From Rhyzopertha dominica (lineage: Eukaryota > Arthropoda > Insecta > Coleoptera > Bostrichidae), in contig QCXZ01000003.1 in NCBI GenBank assembly GCA_025024175.1, positions 60,344,023 to 60,408,022 on the forward strand: a DNA stretch of 64,000 bases. Reading direction: 5' to 3'. Below, one piece after another: positions 45,405 to 56,367 of the stretch. Numbering within the stretch: the stretch's first letter is position 1; each line of letters opens with the position of its first letter. Under the pieces are notes generated by a model that did not search any database, had not been told where the DNA came from, and saw only the letters and a program-made list of their open reading frames with translations. The translations under genes were made by a program, and so were the position numbers.

Positions 45405-46200
45405 CATTTTTGTGAATTTTTNGCAAGCCATACAGAATTGGATCTCTGTCAGGTTCTTCTTCCTTTCCTAGTTTGATATAAAGCATTTAATGCTAGGGAC
45501 GTCTTTTTGGAACTGGTTTGTGTGATCTGAATTAAGTTTAGAAAAGGTGTTTGTCTCTAATAAATCTAGTTTAGCCGGGTATAAATCTGTTTTTGAAAAG
45601 ATAGTGGTATTGCTTTTATCAGCCTTGCAAATAGTAAACTATCTGCACATATCTGTTTTTTGCTTTCTATTAATTTAATTTCGACATTTGATATAAATTG
45701 CGTGTTTGTTTGTATTTATTAGATATTCTTTCTGAACACGATGTTTTTAATTAAATTTAATTCTGTATTTGTACCTAATATTTCAAATTTTTCTTTGGGC
45801 TCTGGCAAATTTGGGTTATGTTTCAAACCTTTACTTAATAGTCTTTGTTCTTCCTGTGTAAAATTTGTAATTGTTGGCGAAGCGATCACAAAATTTTAAT
45901 TGACACTATAGAATTAACTCCATTTTCTGTTTGCTGATTCACTGATATTGAGAGACATGTTGCTTATGAACTAGGATGTCAAAGTCACTGCAAATATCTT
46001 TGGTTATTTCATTTCTATTTTTCAAATGCATTTAAATAGTTGTTGCTTTTTTATTATATCTGTAGTATGCAGAGTATTCAAGATCGTTGACAATTAACAG
46101 TCTTAGGCATTTTACAGATGCTTTCTTTTATGTTTGCAGTTACATATTGTTTATTAATATCGGTTCTGTCTGTTTTGTCGGATATGACATGTGTTTATTG
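45405..46200 (-). pseudogene. PLE reverse transcriptase N-terminal region, broken
   Basis: The minus strand reads, in order, FTQEEQRLLSKGLKHNPNLP and FEILGTNTELNLIKNI (about 45870-45730), KADKSNTTIFSKTDLYPAKL (about 45625-45560), TNQFQKDVPSIK, and DPILYGLxKIHKNG (about 45455-45411), the conserved YGLPKIHK motif of PLE RTs. It ends abruptly at about 45405, where the palm motifs should follow. A weaker match upstream extends to about 46200. It may belong with the hairpin at 44.9 kb. Stops and two unknown bases are present. Confidence 0.65.
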
Positions 46201-46744
46201 TTTATAAGATTTAAATGTTTTATTAGTTAAGCTTCAGTTTCTTAATTAAGCTTATCTAATTAATTAAGAATAATGTGTTGAAATTGTAGTCTTTATTCGC
46301 TTTTAAATAAAAGCAGTAAATTTTAGATCATAGTAATAAACTAGTGTTCATTTAGTTACAAAAAGTGTAAGTATGTTGTTTTTTCATTATATAGAATGTA
46401 CAGTTCTTTTTCCTTTTCCTTCTTTGCCGGTAACTTTCTTAAAACATCAGCTTTATTGCTTCTTCTCTTCTTTTTGCTAAAGAATGCTTTTTGTTTTGAT
46501 ATTTTTTTTATTTGGGGGTTCAACAGTTTTATCATTTTCATCAACAAATTATCTTTTATTCATGTTCTCATTGCATATAGCAAATTGTAAGAATTTAGCA
46601 AATTTTCCTTTACTTGTGGTAGAACTTCATTACTTATCTATATCCTGTGAGTATGTTCATTGTTATATTTTTTATTTCGTCTATCGTCGTTGTATTCAGA
46701 TGACTATATTATTGAAACCAATACTATTCATGTGTATAAGTTGC

Positions 46745-47767
46745 TTGTAGGGAGATCAACGCTGATCTTCGGTGTGTTGCTATGTATTNCAGTGAACGTG
46801 GCTTGAAGCTAAATGCGGATAAATCTGTTGTTGTGTTGTTTTCGTCAGTCTCTACTCGTTCAGAACTTCTGCAACAACTATGAATATTCCAATATGCGTT
46901 GGTTTTCCAGCAAAGTATTCGATGTCTTGGTGTAGTACTAGAGCACAAGTTGCGTTTTCGAGAACATGTAAATAATCTTATACGTAAGTTCTACGCACGG
47001 TTGAGGTTACTTTATCCTAATAAACATGTTTTGAATAAAAAACTTAAAAAAAGTCTGTGTGAGGGTTTGGCGCTGTCGGTGTTTTCGTACACTAATGTTC
47101 TGTATTATTCTTGTATAGACCATGCCTCTAGGAGCAGAATACAAAAAGCTCAGAATTCATGTTGTCAACTAGTTAATAACCTTCGTAAATGCGATCATGT
47201 CACATGTCATTTAAAGGAGGTTGGTTGGTTAAATATGGATGCTAGAATGAAATACAATTTGCTTGCTTTAGTGTACAGGATCATAATTACTGGTGCACCT
47301 GCGTACTTACGTTGGAAGTTGGTTTCTCGAGGTGGCATCCACAACAGAGCAATTCGAGAAATTGACCGCCTAACAATGTCAATTCACAGCACGGCATTAT
47401 TTTGTAGGAGCTTTACGTAAAATTATACAATTCCTGCAAAAGCATTTTCTCTTGCAATTCTCCGCTGTCATTTAAACGTTCTTTAAAGAAGCTTTTGCTG
47501 AATCAACAATAGTTGTTTGATGTGAGTGTATCTTAGATTTATTTATCTTATTATTTGTATTATTTTAAATATTATAATTGACATTTTGTTTGAAATCTGG
47601 ATTAATTGTGAAATCCGGACACTTGATTATCCTGATCAGATGCCAATACTAGGAAGGACGTTTTCTATGAAATCAGTAATGTCCTGCTTAAATCAGGACG
47701 GGTGGTCATCCTATCTTTGGGTTGCGTATAACAATTTTATTTTCCCTCAATTTTCCCTACACCCATG
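46745..47767 (+). pseudogene. CR1/Jockey-type LINE RT C-terminal half
   Basis: It reads EINADLRCVAMYxSERGLKL then NADKSVVVLFSS at 46750-46850, and after a frameshift the 173-residue frame 46899-47420: CLGVVLEHKLRFREHVNNL, LYYSCIDHASRSRIQKAQNS, then KYNLLALVYRIIITGAPAYL. These are the usual blocks between the RT palm and the C-terminus. A degenerate tail follows with stops. The 3' end runs into the (AAT)n tract at 47771, which fits a LINE with trinucleotide tail repeats. Confidence 0.75.
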
Positions 47768-47770
47768 GCT

Positions 47771-47812
47771 TATTAATAATAATAATAATAATAATAATAT
47801 AATATATATTTA
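47771..47812. repeat. (AAT)n tract shared by two convergent LINE tails
   Basis: About nine AAT/TAA units followed by an AT-rich end. The + strand LINE (46745-47767) ends on its left side and the minus-strand LINE (47813 onward) ends on its right side. Confidence 0.9.
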
Positions 47813-48176
47813 GCTTTATCGTTACATAGCCCCGTCAAATACAGTATCACTAACGAGTACAGATACAATACAATAGTGCAAGCACAATGCACAATTTAAA
47901 TAGACATGGTTAAAAAGTCCTCTATATTATAAACGCATAAATCTTGCAGTATAACTGACACCTCATTTTTAAATTTACTACGCTTTAATTTTTTAATTTT
48001 GTCTGGCAGTTTATTGAAAACTTTTATGCACCAATAATTCACACTTTGTTGTGCAGTGTTTATTCTGCGGTAAGGCATACAAATTTTGTTCTTATTACGT
48101 GTTTCGTAAGCATGAAATGTACCATTTTTATCAAAGATGTTTATGTTATCATAGGCATACATCACGCAAGTAAGTA
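47813..48176 (-). pseudogene. LINE C-terminus and 3' UTR, minus strand, 3' piece of split LINE
   Basis: The minus strand from about 48166 reads VMYAYDNINIFDKNGTFHAY, ICMPYRRINTAQQSVNYWCI, then KVFNKLPDKIKKLKRSKFKN and stop near 47896: the C-terminal region of a CR1/Jockey-type LINE ORF2 (…G.k.yNkLP..ik.l). The 5' continuation is at 50450, beyond the inserted mariner. The short 3' UTR ends in the trinucleotide tract. Confidence 0.8.
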
Positions 48177-48178
48177 TA

Positions 48179-50445
48179 CAGGGTGATTTTTTGAAAACTT
48201 CACACCTTAAATAACTTTAAATAGAGGAAAAAAAAGGGGGACAATTTTTGAGATAAGTTTTTAATGGATAGCGCTTACCCTCTTAGCGGGGTAGGTACCC
48301 CTTCAAAAATTTTAAATGAAACTACCCATCTTACGATACATCATTTAAAAGCTTATTACACAAGGAGTCTTGCCATGTAATTAGTTTTACTATTTTTTAC
48401 CCATTGACGGGGTAGTGGGTCAAAAAGTGCATTGTAGCAAGTGGCTTATAAAATGGAATATTTTGGACTTTTTTTTAACAAAATTTATTGTCTTGCTGTT
48501 ACAATAAAAATTGTCCTTACTTAAGCCTAAAAAAAAAACTTGTTAAAAAATAATTGTTACACCTAAGCAAAATGCCAAAAATACTTAAAATTTTCTTTCG
48601 ACATTACTTGATATTGCAACTCGACAGTTTATACTGAATTGGCTAAATAATTATCTACTTTGTGTTTCCAATTTTTTGTTTCAACTTTTTGGCTACTTCT
48701 TTGGCACGACCATCTTTTTGTTCACATTCCTTTTTATAAATCGCGTGAAATTTTAAAGTGAGAGTCCAAGTGATAACGGTTTATTCAACTGCCGAAAGGG
48801 TAGAAATAATTTTTATTTACGGTGCTGAGCATAGCTGTGCTCGTGCGTCAGCAAGGGTGTTTAACGAACGGCACCCCGATAAAAATGTTGACGCTAGGTA
48901 CATTCTCGATCTCGTGCAGAAATTTCAAGACACTGGATCTGTAGTAAACAAAAAATGGGCAGGGAATAGAGTCGTTGATGAAATGGCCCAACTTGAAGTA
49001 CTTGGTCATTTTGCAATGGATCCAACTAGATCTTTGCGTAACATTTCTACAGCCACTGGACTTTCTTATTCATCTGTAAGGAAAGTTACAAAACTGCACA
49101 AATTCCGTCCCTATAAGATGAAAACTCTCCAGGAACTCGGCGAAGATGACTTCGATAGAAGACTGCAATTTTGCGAAATTATGACAGAAAAGATTATAGT
49201 AAATCCAAATCTAATAAAAAATATCTGCTTCAGTGATGAATGCACATTTTTTTTGAACGGCTCTGTAAATAAACATAACGTCAGGTACTGGAGTGACGAA
49301 AATTCTTATATTTTTCGAGAAGGTCATACACAAGTTCCTCAGAAGCTGAACGTCTGGGCTGGAATACTTGGCAACGCAATTGTAGGTCCAATTTTCATTG
49401 ATGGGACGCTAAATGGGGGAATGTATTTAGAATTACTTGATAACGTTATTGATCCTTTAATCACAGAGCAATTAGAAAACCAACGTGACCCTGAAGGAAA
49501 TCCAATGTTGGATGAATACGAATTGTTTTACCAACATGATGGAGCCCTACCGCATTACGCCATTAATGTGCGAAATTGGTTAAATCATAGATTTCCTCTT
49601 CACTGGATTGGTAGGCGTGGAACAATTGAATGCCCGCCACGATCACCCGATTTGACTGCTTTAGATTTCTTTCTATGGGGTCATTTACAATCTGTGGTTT
49701 ACAAAACACAACCTACTAGCCTGGACGATCTGCGAAAAAGAATTATTAACGAGTGCAGGAGGATTCCAGCTGAATCTTTCCGAAAAGTGCAGGCAGGAGT
49801 TCGAGAACCGTGTGTATTATTGTATGGAAAGAGGTGGTGCACATTTTGAGAATCTATTGTAAGGTTTGAATTTCTATGGTTTTGTTCACACTGTTTTTGG
49901 AGTTACAAATAAATAATTTTTCTTTTTCGTGGACATGGACTTTCTAAAAAATTACATGATAAATACTTTAATGTTAATAATAATGTTAAAAGAAAATTTT
50001 CAGTATTCTGGGAGTTTTTTTAAGTGTCATATTTTTTACAAGTTGTTTGTTTAAATTTTGGGTTCTCGTAAGGACAAATTTTATTTCCGCTCTAAAATAA
50101 AATACATTTTGTTGAAAAGAGTCCAAAATATTCAATTTAATAAGCAACCTGTTTCGTAGGCACTATTAATCTATTACCCCGTCAATAAGTTAAACGTGGT
50201 AAAACTAATTACATGGCCAGACTCTTTGTGAAACAAGCTTTCAAATGATGTATCACAAGATGGATAGTTCCATTTAAAATTTTTAAAGGGGTGTCTACCC
50301 TGCTCAGAGAGTAAGCGCTATCCATTAAAAACTTATCTCAAAAGTTGTCCCCCTGCAAACAAAAGTTTACCTGTTCTTGCAAATTTTTAAATTTTTGCTA
50401 TATTTAAAGTTATTTAAGGTGTGAAGTTTTTAAAAAATCACCCTG
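48179..50445 (+). mobile_element. Mariner-type transposon, copy C, near-complete, long TIRs
   Basis: The ends CAGGGTGATTTTTTGAAAAC and, at the right end in reverse complement, cagggtgattttttaaaaac are followed by about 340 bp of imperfect inverted repeat each. Shared blocks include cacaccttaaataacttta and acttatctcaaaa with its partner gagataagtttttaatgg. Both ends abut TATA (48175-48178; 50446-50449), giving the TA duplication of the superfamily. It is inserted in the 3' part of a minus-strand LINE whose coding resumes on both sides. Confidence 0.9.
48758..49849 (+). CDS. Mariner-type DD41D transposase, near-intact
   Basis: This open frame of 363 residues would cut and paste the element by recognising its terminal repeats in the nucleus. 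Residues 10-120 form the DNA-binding part (ERVEIIFIYGAEHSCARASA; second helix-turn-helix LRNISTATGLSYSSVRKV). The catalytic core has ICFSDECTFF (D160), LNVWAGILGNAIVGPIFIDG, FYQHDGALPHYAIN (D261) and PPRSPDLTALDFFLWG (D303), so 41 residues separate the last two Asp. The annotated end is wrong biologically: a small indel near 49795 shifts frame, and the other frame reads EFENRVYYCMERGGAHFE and stops at 49862. The first Met may precede the true start by a few residues. All other motifs are intact. Confidence 0.85.
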   Translation: MRVQVITVYSTAERVEIIFIYGAEHSCARASARVFNERHPDKNVDARYILDLVQKFQDTGSVVNKKWAGNRVVDEMAQLEVLGHFAMDPTRSLRNISTATGLSYSSVRKVTKLHKFRPYKMKTLQELGEDDFDRRLQFCEIMTEKIIVNPNLIKNICFSDECTFFLNGSVNKHNVRYWSDENSYIFREGHTQVPQKLNVWAGILGNAIVGPIFIDGTLNGGMYLELLDNVIDPLITEQLENQRDPEGNPMLDEYELFYQHDGALPHYAINVRNWLNHRFPLHWIGRRGTIECPPRSPDLTALDFFLWGHLQSVVYKTQPTSLDDLRKRIINECRRIPAESFRKVQAGVREPCVLLYGKRWCTF

Positions 50446-50449
50446 TATA

Positions 50450-52110
50450 AAGTGAATATACGGTAAGTATTGTACTTTGTTTAAACAAACTGTGTTGATA
50501 TCCTACGTCGTTTAAGATTCTAATTGCTTTCTTTTGTTTTAAAAATAGTTCATGAACACGTGAATGCATACCCCAAATGATTATTCCATATAAGAGGACG
50601 CTATAAAAGTTAGAGTAGTATGCGGTAAGTGCACTTTTTGCATTGACATTACATTTTAGATATTTTATTGTAAAAAGAGCCTTTGGTAGTTTTTTGTTCA
50701 GAAAGTTTATATGTTCTGTCCACTGAAAGTTATACTCAAACCAAACACCTCAAAATTTAACTGGGCTCTGGTTTTCTAGGTTCTGTGTAGTGAAAACTAT
50801 CTTTTTTGTTTTTTTCGTTGTTTAAATTTAAATTATTAGCGTCAAAGCACTCTTTAGCACGCTGAATACTATCTCTTCCCTTGCAGGCTGCCAAATCTAC
50901 AGTGGATGCAATGTTAAAGATGGAGGTATCATCCGCAAACAGACACACATCGTCCGCTTTAATGTTCACTGGTAAGTCATTCACATACACCAGGAAGAGC
51001 AGCGAATTTATTCCTGTGGAACCCCTTTGTCGACTTGCTTCCAGGTAGACCGCTGACCATTATAGACTACACGCTGTTTTCTATTGCTGAGGTAAGAACG
51101 CAGCAAACTTAATGGATCTCCCCTAATGCCATAGTATTCCAGTTTAGTCAGTAATATTTGATGCGAAACTCTGTCAAATATTTTACTTAGATCACAGTAT
51201 ATAGCTTCCGTGACTAGTTTTTCGTCTAGCGCTCGCGTTATATTTTGAACCACCTGGATCATGTAGTATCACAGTAGATTTACGACGTTTGTATCCATGC
51301 TGTTTACCGCATAATATGTTCTTTTTTTCGAAGTATCCATAGTTCAAAAATCTTTGACAACACCGATAGCACTGCAATAGGCCTGTAATTACTGGCATCG
51401 TTTATATTGCCACCTGAAACGGTTTTATCTTCGCAAGTTTCAAACAGTCTGGAAAATTTCCCGTTCTAATGCATAGATTCATCAGCCTAGTGAGCGGTAT
51501 TACCGTTGCATGAAATACTGATTTTATAAATCGGTTGCTTATCCTGTTCAGTCACTTTATTTAAGAAGAACGATTGTATCTACAGAAAGCTTGTTCAACA
51601 GTTCAGCAACATCAACTTTATCAGATTGAATAGTCTGATTTAATTGTGTGGCACTGCTAATAGTTTTCGTTTAGTGTCCGAGCATCGAGTAATTCACTAT
51701 CTTCCGAATAAACAGCTTTTTGGCTGTTGATTACCTTCCACATGGCTGCTTGTTTGTTCTCTGCCTTATGCATGTATTCAGTTAAAGCATTTGACTTCGC
51801 TTGTCTTAAATGGTTCTTATAATATGTTCGGCATTTTAAATAAGCCTAGCGAGAATCATCCGTTTTCAGAACTAGGCTGATTGTGTAAGCATCTAAAGCG
51901 ATTTTTTCTTGTTTTAATTGAGCTGTATACCATTTTGTTAAGCTTTTTAATTTCTGAACTTGGGTTTCTGTTTCAGGAAAAAACCTATCAAAAGATTCAA
52001 TAAAGAAGTCGTGAAACTGTTGAAAACATGAATTCATTGTAGTTGGGTTCTGTATTAATGAATTCTCTTAAAGCTACAAACTTCGTCGCGAATTCACGAA
52101 GCTTGTGCAT
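50450..52110 (-). pseudogene. CR1/Jockey-type LINE ORF2, 5' piece of split LINE, minus strand
   Basis: Reading down from 52110 on the minus strand: FATKFVALREFINTEPNYNE, KLKSLTKWYTAQLKQEKIAL, YLKCRTYYKNHLRQAKSNAL, MWKVINSQKA, GNFPDCLKLAKI, YCDLSKIFDRVSHQILLTKL (RT, first Asp), RSYLSNRKQRVVYNGQ, DKGVPQE, LPVNIKADDVCLFADDTSIF (catalytic ADD). After a frameshift, FEYNFQWTEHINFLNKKLPK and GIIIWGMHSRVHELFLKQKK follow, ending at the mariner. With 47813-48176 it makes one LINE of about 2 kb that starts inside ORF2. Several frameshifts and stops make it inactive. Confidence 0.85.
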
Positions 52111-52940
52111 CATAATTAAAAAAAGGACGGACGTCTTCTGGCAATATTTTAGATCCGCCTTGAAAATTTACGATCTTTTTACACGCCGCAACTTTACGAG
52201 ATTTTCGCGAAACCGTCAGTCCCAAGAAGCCACACACATGCCCATCAGCATCCCAGACTGCATTTCAACAACGGTCGTCTGAGAGAACACGGCGCGATTT
52301 GTTTCCCATCGCGTTTAATAGCGCCGTTCTAAGAATACCTAAATTTAACCCTGTGCAGCAGTGGATGCAGTTCAAGGCGCGCGAATTCGCAGCGCGCCTC
52401 GAAATTCCAGTTCGCCCAATGCACCGCTGCATCCATCGAAATCCACTTTTGTCTCGGGGCCCGGGGGGCGATGACCGTCTAAAAACAACTGAATAATGTC
52501 ATTTGCACCGACTGATTCAGCGATTTATTTATAGATAAGAAATCGCACCGGTCTGTCCGGCCGGGGTGGTGCATTCAATGCAGCTGCATCCAGCAAGGAC
52601 GGGAACCCGTCTCGTCGTCGCCTCTCTCTCTCTCTCTCTCTCGGTTTTTAGTTTGCATGCTTGCTGCATAGTGGGAGACACTGGACGGAATATTGTTGTC
52701 TTGAGACAGATTTCTCCTTATATTTTGTATCTTTATTGCACACTGCATTGATTACCTTGATGTATTTCCCGTGGGGGTAACCACTAAGAGAAAAGTGCCC
52801 CACTGATTACAGATTACATAAGATTTCAGTAGATTAAACGGAGATTCATTAAAGATTCGTGAATCCTACTAAAGATTACACAACTGATTTTGGGATACGA
52901 TTACATAGAAAACAGATAAACAGACCAATAGCAAGTGTAA
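52111..52940. other. GC-rich non-coding stretch, possibly host regulatory or exon sequence
   Basis: The stretch 52280-52640 is unusually GC-rich for this window, with palindromic gcgcgaattcgcagcgcgc at about 52377-52396 and paired gctgcatcc / ggatgcag motifs. A (TC)n run lies at 52620-52643. No recognised ORF. Confidence 0.35.
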
Positions 52941-52946
52941 CACCGC

Positions 52947-54602
52947 TTGTGTTGGAATTCCAATATCTCATCTGAAACTTTCAATGACTTTTTCACTACC
53001 ATTGCTCATAAAACTGTTACAAATATCAATATCAATAATTCTGATTCAATAAAAATAATGTTGCATAATCTCAATGTGAACGACAAAACAAAATCTAACT
53101 TTACATTTGCCGAAGCAAGTTTTATCAACATGAGAGATACAATAAATGACATGACCAAAAATAACGCGAAAGATTTTTATGGCATAAACATTCCCATAGT
53201 AAAGTGTATTAAGGACCATATAATAATACCTCTAACAAAATTAACAAACCAGATCATACGCGAGGGTGTGTTTCCTGATTGCTTGAAATTAGCTAAGGTT
53301 ATTCCAATCTATAAAAAGGGTGACATGGAAGATCCGTCCAATTATCGACCGATCTCAATTATTCCGGCTTTTGCTAAAATAATTGAAAAAATATTGTTCA
53401 AGCAACTATCACATTTTAGCGAGCAAAATAAAATCTTTACAACTGCTCAATATGGCTTTAGAGTGGGCATGTCAACCACATTAGCAATTAACGACCTAAT
53501 AGAATTTATAACAACTTGTTTTGAAAAAAAAATGTACGCTGGGGCAAGTTTTTGCGACCTCTCCAAAGCGTTCGACTGCGTAAGCCCAGAAATATTGATT
53601 AACAAACTGCAGCACTACGGCATAAATCGAAAATCATTACAATTTTTGCATAGCTACCTAAGCTGTAGAACACAAGTTTCTTGTGTAAAGGGTGAGGTAT
53701 CCTCCCCAAAAAAGGTAACGCTTGGAGTTCCCCAGGGCTCGGGCTTGGGGCCCCTTTTATTCCTATACTTTATAAATGATCTTCCGTCGTCTTTAAAAGA
53801 AAAAACTATACTATTTGCCGACGATACTACGCTGCTAACATCACAAAATAGCGCTAAGCAGGCAAAAGAATCCATGGGCTCCATGCGGTCGAGCGCGGGG
53901 CGATGGTTTAGTGCGAACAAATTAAAACTAAATGAAGCAAAAACCTCTAATATGATATTTTCTACTCGCCCTCTAGATGACGTCAACTCTGAAAAGGAGG
54001 TCAAGTTCCTCGGGGTAGTCCTGGATCCGCGACTCACCTGGGAGCCACACGTTAATCAGTTGTTGGGGAGACTGTGCAGAGTGATTTACCTGTTAAGGTG
54101 TCTAANGAAAGAGCTTTCCACCGGCGTCCTGTTGTCCGCCTACTATTCGCTTTTTGAGGCAGCTGCGAGCTACGCGATTTTGGTGTGGGGTCACAGTAGT
54201 CATGCTACCAGAATATTTGCANTGCAGAGGCGTACGGTTCGAATCATTACTGGATTAGACTATCGGGACGACGTTAGGGCAGCATTCATAAAACACAAAA
54301 TCTTGACTATTCCATCCTTGTATATTTACCACTGTGTTATGTTTATATACAAGCACAGACATCATTATCATACTCGTAGTGAGGTACAACCCTATAATAC
54401 CCGTAATACATACAATTTGAGTGTGGATTTCTTAAGATTGAAGAGAAGCAGAAGTTCTTTTAACTTCCACGCCATCAAATTCTTCAACAAAATACCGGCG
54501 GAGATCATCGCTTTGCCTCCAAACTTGTTCAAAAGGAAAATAAAACAACACCTGATCCGTGGTGCCTACTATGACACCAACCATTTTATAATGTCTTCTT
54601 GA
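52947..54602 (+). CDS. LINE ORF2 reverse transcriptase (CR1/Jockey group), 5'-truncated but open
   Basis: This is an open frame of 551 codons with two unknown bases. From about residue 8 it aligns with the end of the endonuclease-RT linker (NISSETFNDFFTTIA). RT blocks: KVIPIYKKGDMEDPSNYRPI (118-137), FCDLSKAFDCVSPEIL (202-217, D204), GVPQGSGLGPLLFLYFINDL (260-279), FADDTT (290-295, D292/D293) and FLGVVLDPRLTW. The C-terminal region ends FFNKIPAEII…FKRKIKQHLI. The apurinic endonuclease domain and ORF1 are missing, so the first Met at 52947 is probably not native. It is the better copy of the family also seen at 22.6-23.5 kb. It is open except for the unknown bases, so it is a recent insertion. 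Confidence 0.85.
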   Translation: MCWNSNISSETFNDFFTTIAHKTVTNININNSDSIKIMLHNLNVNDKTKSNFTFAEASFINMRDTINDMTKNNAKDFYGINIPIVKCIKDHIIIPLTKLTNQIIREGVFPDCLKLAKVIPIYKKGDMEDPSNYRPISIIPAFAKIIEKILFKQLSHFSEQNKIFTTAQYGFRVGMSTTLAINDLIEFITTCFEKKMYAGASFCDLSKAFDCVSPEILINKLQHYGINRKSLQFLHSYLSCRTQVSCVKGEVSSPKKVTLGVPQGSGLGPLLFLYFINDLPSSLKEKTILFADDTTLLTSQNSAKQAKESMGSMRSSAGRWFSANKLKLNEAKTSNMIFSTRPLDDVNSEKEVKFLGVVLDPRLTWEPHVNQLLGRLCRVIYLLRCLXKELSTGVLLSAYYSLFEAAASYAILVWGHSSHATRIFAXQRRTVRIITGLDYRDDVRAAFIKHKILTIPSLYIYHCVMFIYKHRHHYHTRSEVQPYNTRNTYNLSVDFLRLKRSRSSFNFHAIKFFNKIPAEIIALPPNLFKRKIKQHLIRGAYYDTNHFIMSS

Positions 54603-54760
54603 ACGATATTTATTTAATATCTGTAATGTATGAAATGTATGTAGTGTAATTAACGTATTTCCTGTTCGTACTTTCTATTTTATTATATAATGACGTGTGT
54701 AAACCAATTCTGTAGTAATAACACGAATAAATAAATACTACATACTAAATACACCGGAAA
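54603..54760 (+). other. LINE 3' UTR and AATAAATA tail
   Basis: A short 3' UTR follows the 551-codon ORF and ends gaataaataaatac (about 54724-54737). The tttctattttatta block in it also occurs in the 3' region of the minus-strand relative near 22600. Confidence 0.6.
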
Positions 54761-55920
54761 GAGCACTAAATTGATGTTTCATTGAGGGTGCAGATTGATC
54801 AACTTGTCGCAAATATATTGTAACGTAACATACCCAGGTTCGTAGAATGAAATGTAATCTTCTGGTACCTACCTACGTTGTGTTATTTTATTTAAACCTA
54901 TCTTCGATGCACTGGTTACTCACGTAAATAGGGAGATTTGATGTAATCATAAATTATACGAAACAATCTCAAGAGAACTAATTTATTACTAAACAAGATC
55001 AAATTTGGAGGGCTAATAAATTGTAGCAATGCTGCTGATAATTGTTATTTAAAACAATAAATGAGCTGTCCATTCTAGATCTGTGTTCGATATCACTTTC
55101 ACTCGCAAGATTCAAAACTGAAGAGGTTTTTGTTAGCATAGCCGACTATGGTCAGCAGGTACTAAGGTCCCATGCGGGAGGCAACTCAGCTATATAGTTG
55201 AATGGTTTGGTGCAAAAATCTTGGTTTTTCCTTTACCAGATGTTTGCCCAGCACGGGCATCACGGCTCTAACATCACACTTTCAAGCATCACGTATAACT
55301 ATTGCTGCGTGGCTACAGCTAATCAAAGAATGCGAGAACACAGTTAAAGTTTTTAAAAAAGACTACAACAGCAGCATAGCTTGCAATGTTACCATTGACT
55401 CCAAATACAGCATGTATCATAATTAATTAATTAACAGAACAGTTTGAGTTAAACAACTGCGTTGATTGGATGACAGTGTTGCATAATGTGAATGAAAAAA
55501 GGACACAAACAACAAAAATTAAAAATTGAAACAGTACTAACCTGTGAACAGTTGAAGGAACACACTGAAACTGAAGCACATCTGTTTCTCGTCCACTTAA
55601 GAACCTACCCCCTCGAACGTCGCAAATATGCCCCATTCCCAAAACCGATACGAAATATAAACTAAACATTTTGAGAGGCAATATGAATAAAATACAGAAA
55701 TTTGAAGACGGCATATCTGGTTACTTCAATATTCCGGTTTTGTACTTGATTGCTGATCATAACACAGCCACAGAAAATCATAGCGTATTGATTCTTAGGG
55801 GGACCAACAGTACATTGATATACTACAAAGAATTGCTTCTTAATACGAACTTGTGCAACACGTGCTAGCCATTACATACTGCTCACGTTTATTTTATCTG
55901 ACAAAGAAAATTTTCAGATA
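54761..55920. other. No recognised feature
   Basis: Mixed composition. A coding-like run VLTCEQLKEHTETEAHLF (about 55535-55590) and small frames at 55202-55426 and 55671-55868 could not be assigned to any family. Confidence 0.35.
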
Positions 55921-55922
55921 AA

Positions 55923-56297
55923 ATGTATGTTATGTGTATGTATGTTATTCCTAGAAAAGTGGTCTGGGAAAGTATGAAGAAAAGAGGTATAAATAATAAG
56001 CTCAGAACAAGCGTAGAGTTCATACAGTGACACAAAAAATTATGTCAGAACAAGCAACATGGAATCACAGGATTTTCAAGTAGTAGATGTGTAATGTATG
56101 TATATAATTGTAAATAGAGATTAGTTTTTAGGGGTTTTGAAGGCCATTGCCAAGAACAGGTGGTCATATCTATTTATGTGTAAAAAGCAGTATAGTAGGT
56201 AGTCGTTCACGAATTCAGTTGTTAATTTACTGTGGGGAATTAAAACGTTTAGTTCAATAATACGGAACGTGTTTTATTGTACCCCCTAAACACTACA
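55923..56297 (+). repeat. Putative 5' LTR of Ty3/Gypsy element
   Basis: It sits directly upstream of the Gypsy gag. It ends …cactaca and would start tgtatgttatg, giving TG…CA boundaries. It contains a TATA-like ggtataaataataag at about 55985. No second LTR exists in the window to confirm the limits; the start is inferred. Confidence 0.4.
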
Positions 56298-56311
56298 GTG
56301 GCGACGAGGAC
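56298..56311 (+). other. Putative primer-binding site
   Basis: gtggcgacgaggac directly follows the presumed LTR end. TGGCGACGAGG-type sites are common at this place in insect Gypsy elements. Confidence 0.4.
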
Positions 56312-56367
56312 AAAAGTGAATCCAGGAAGGTGCTGTGGAAAAGAAAGGAGAAGGATTGTTGTGAACA

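Noticed and set aside
53654..54037. 127-codon minus-strand ORF
   Set aside because: It is the reverse-strand shadow of the LINE RT frame at 52947-54602.
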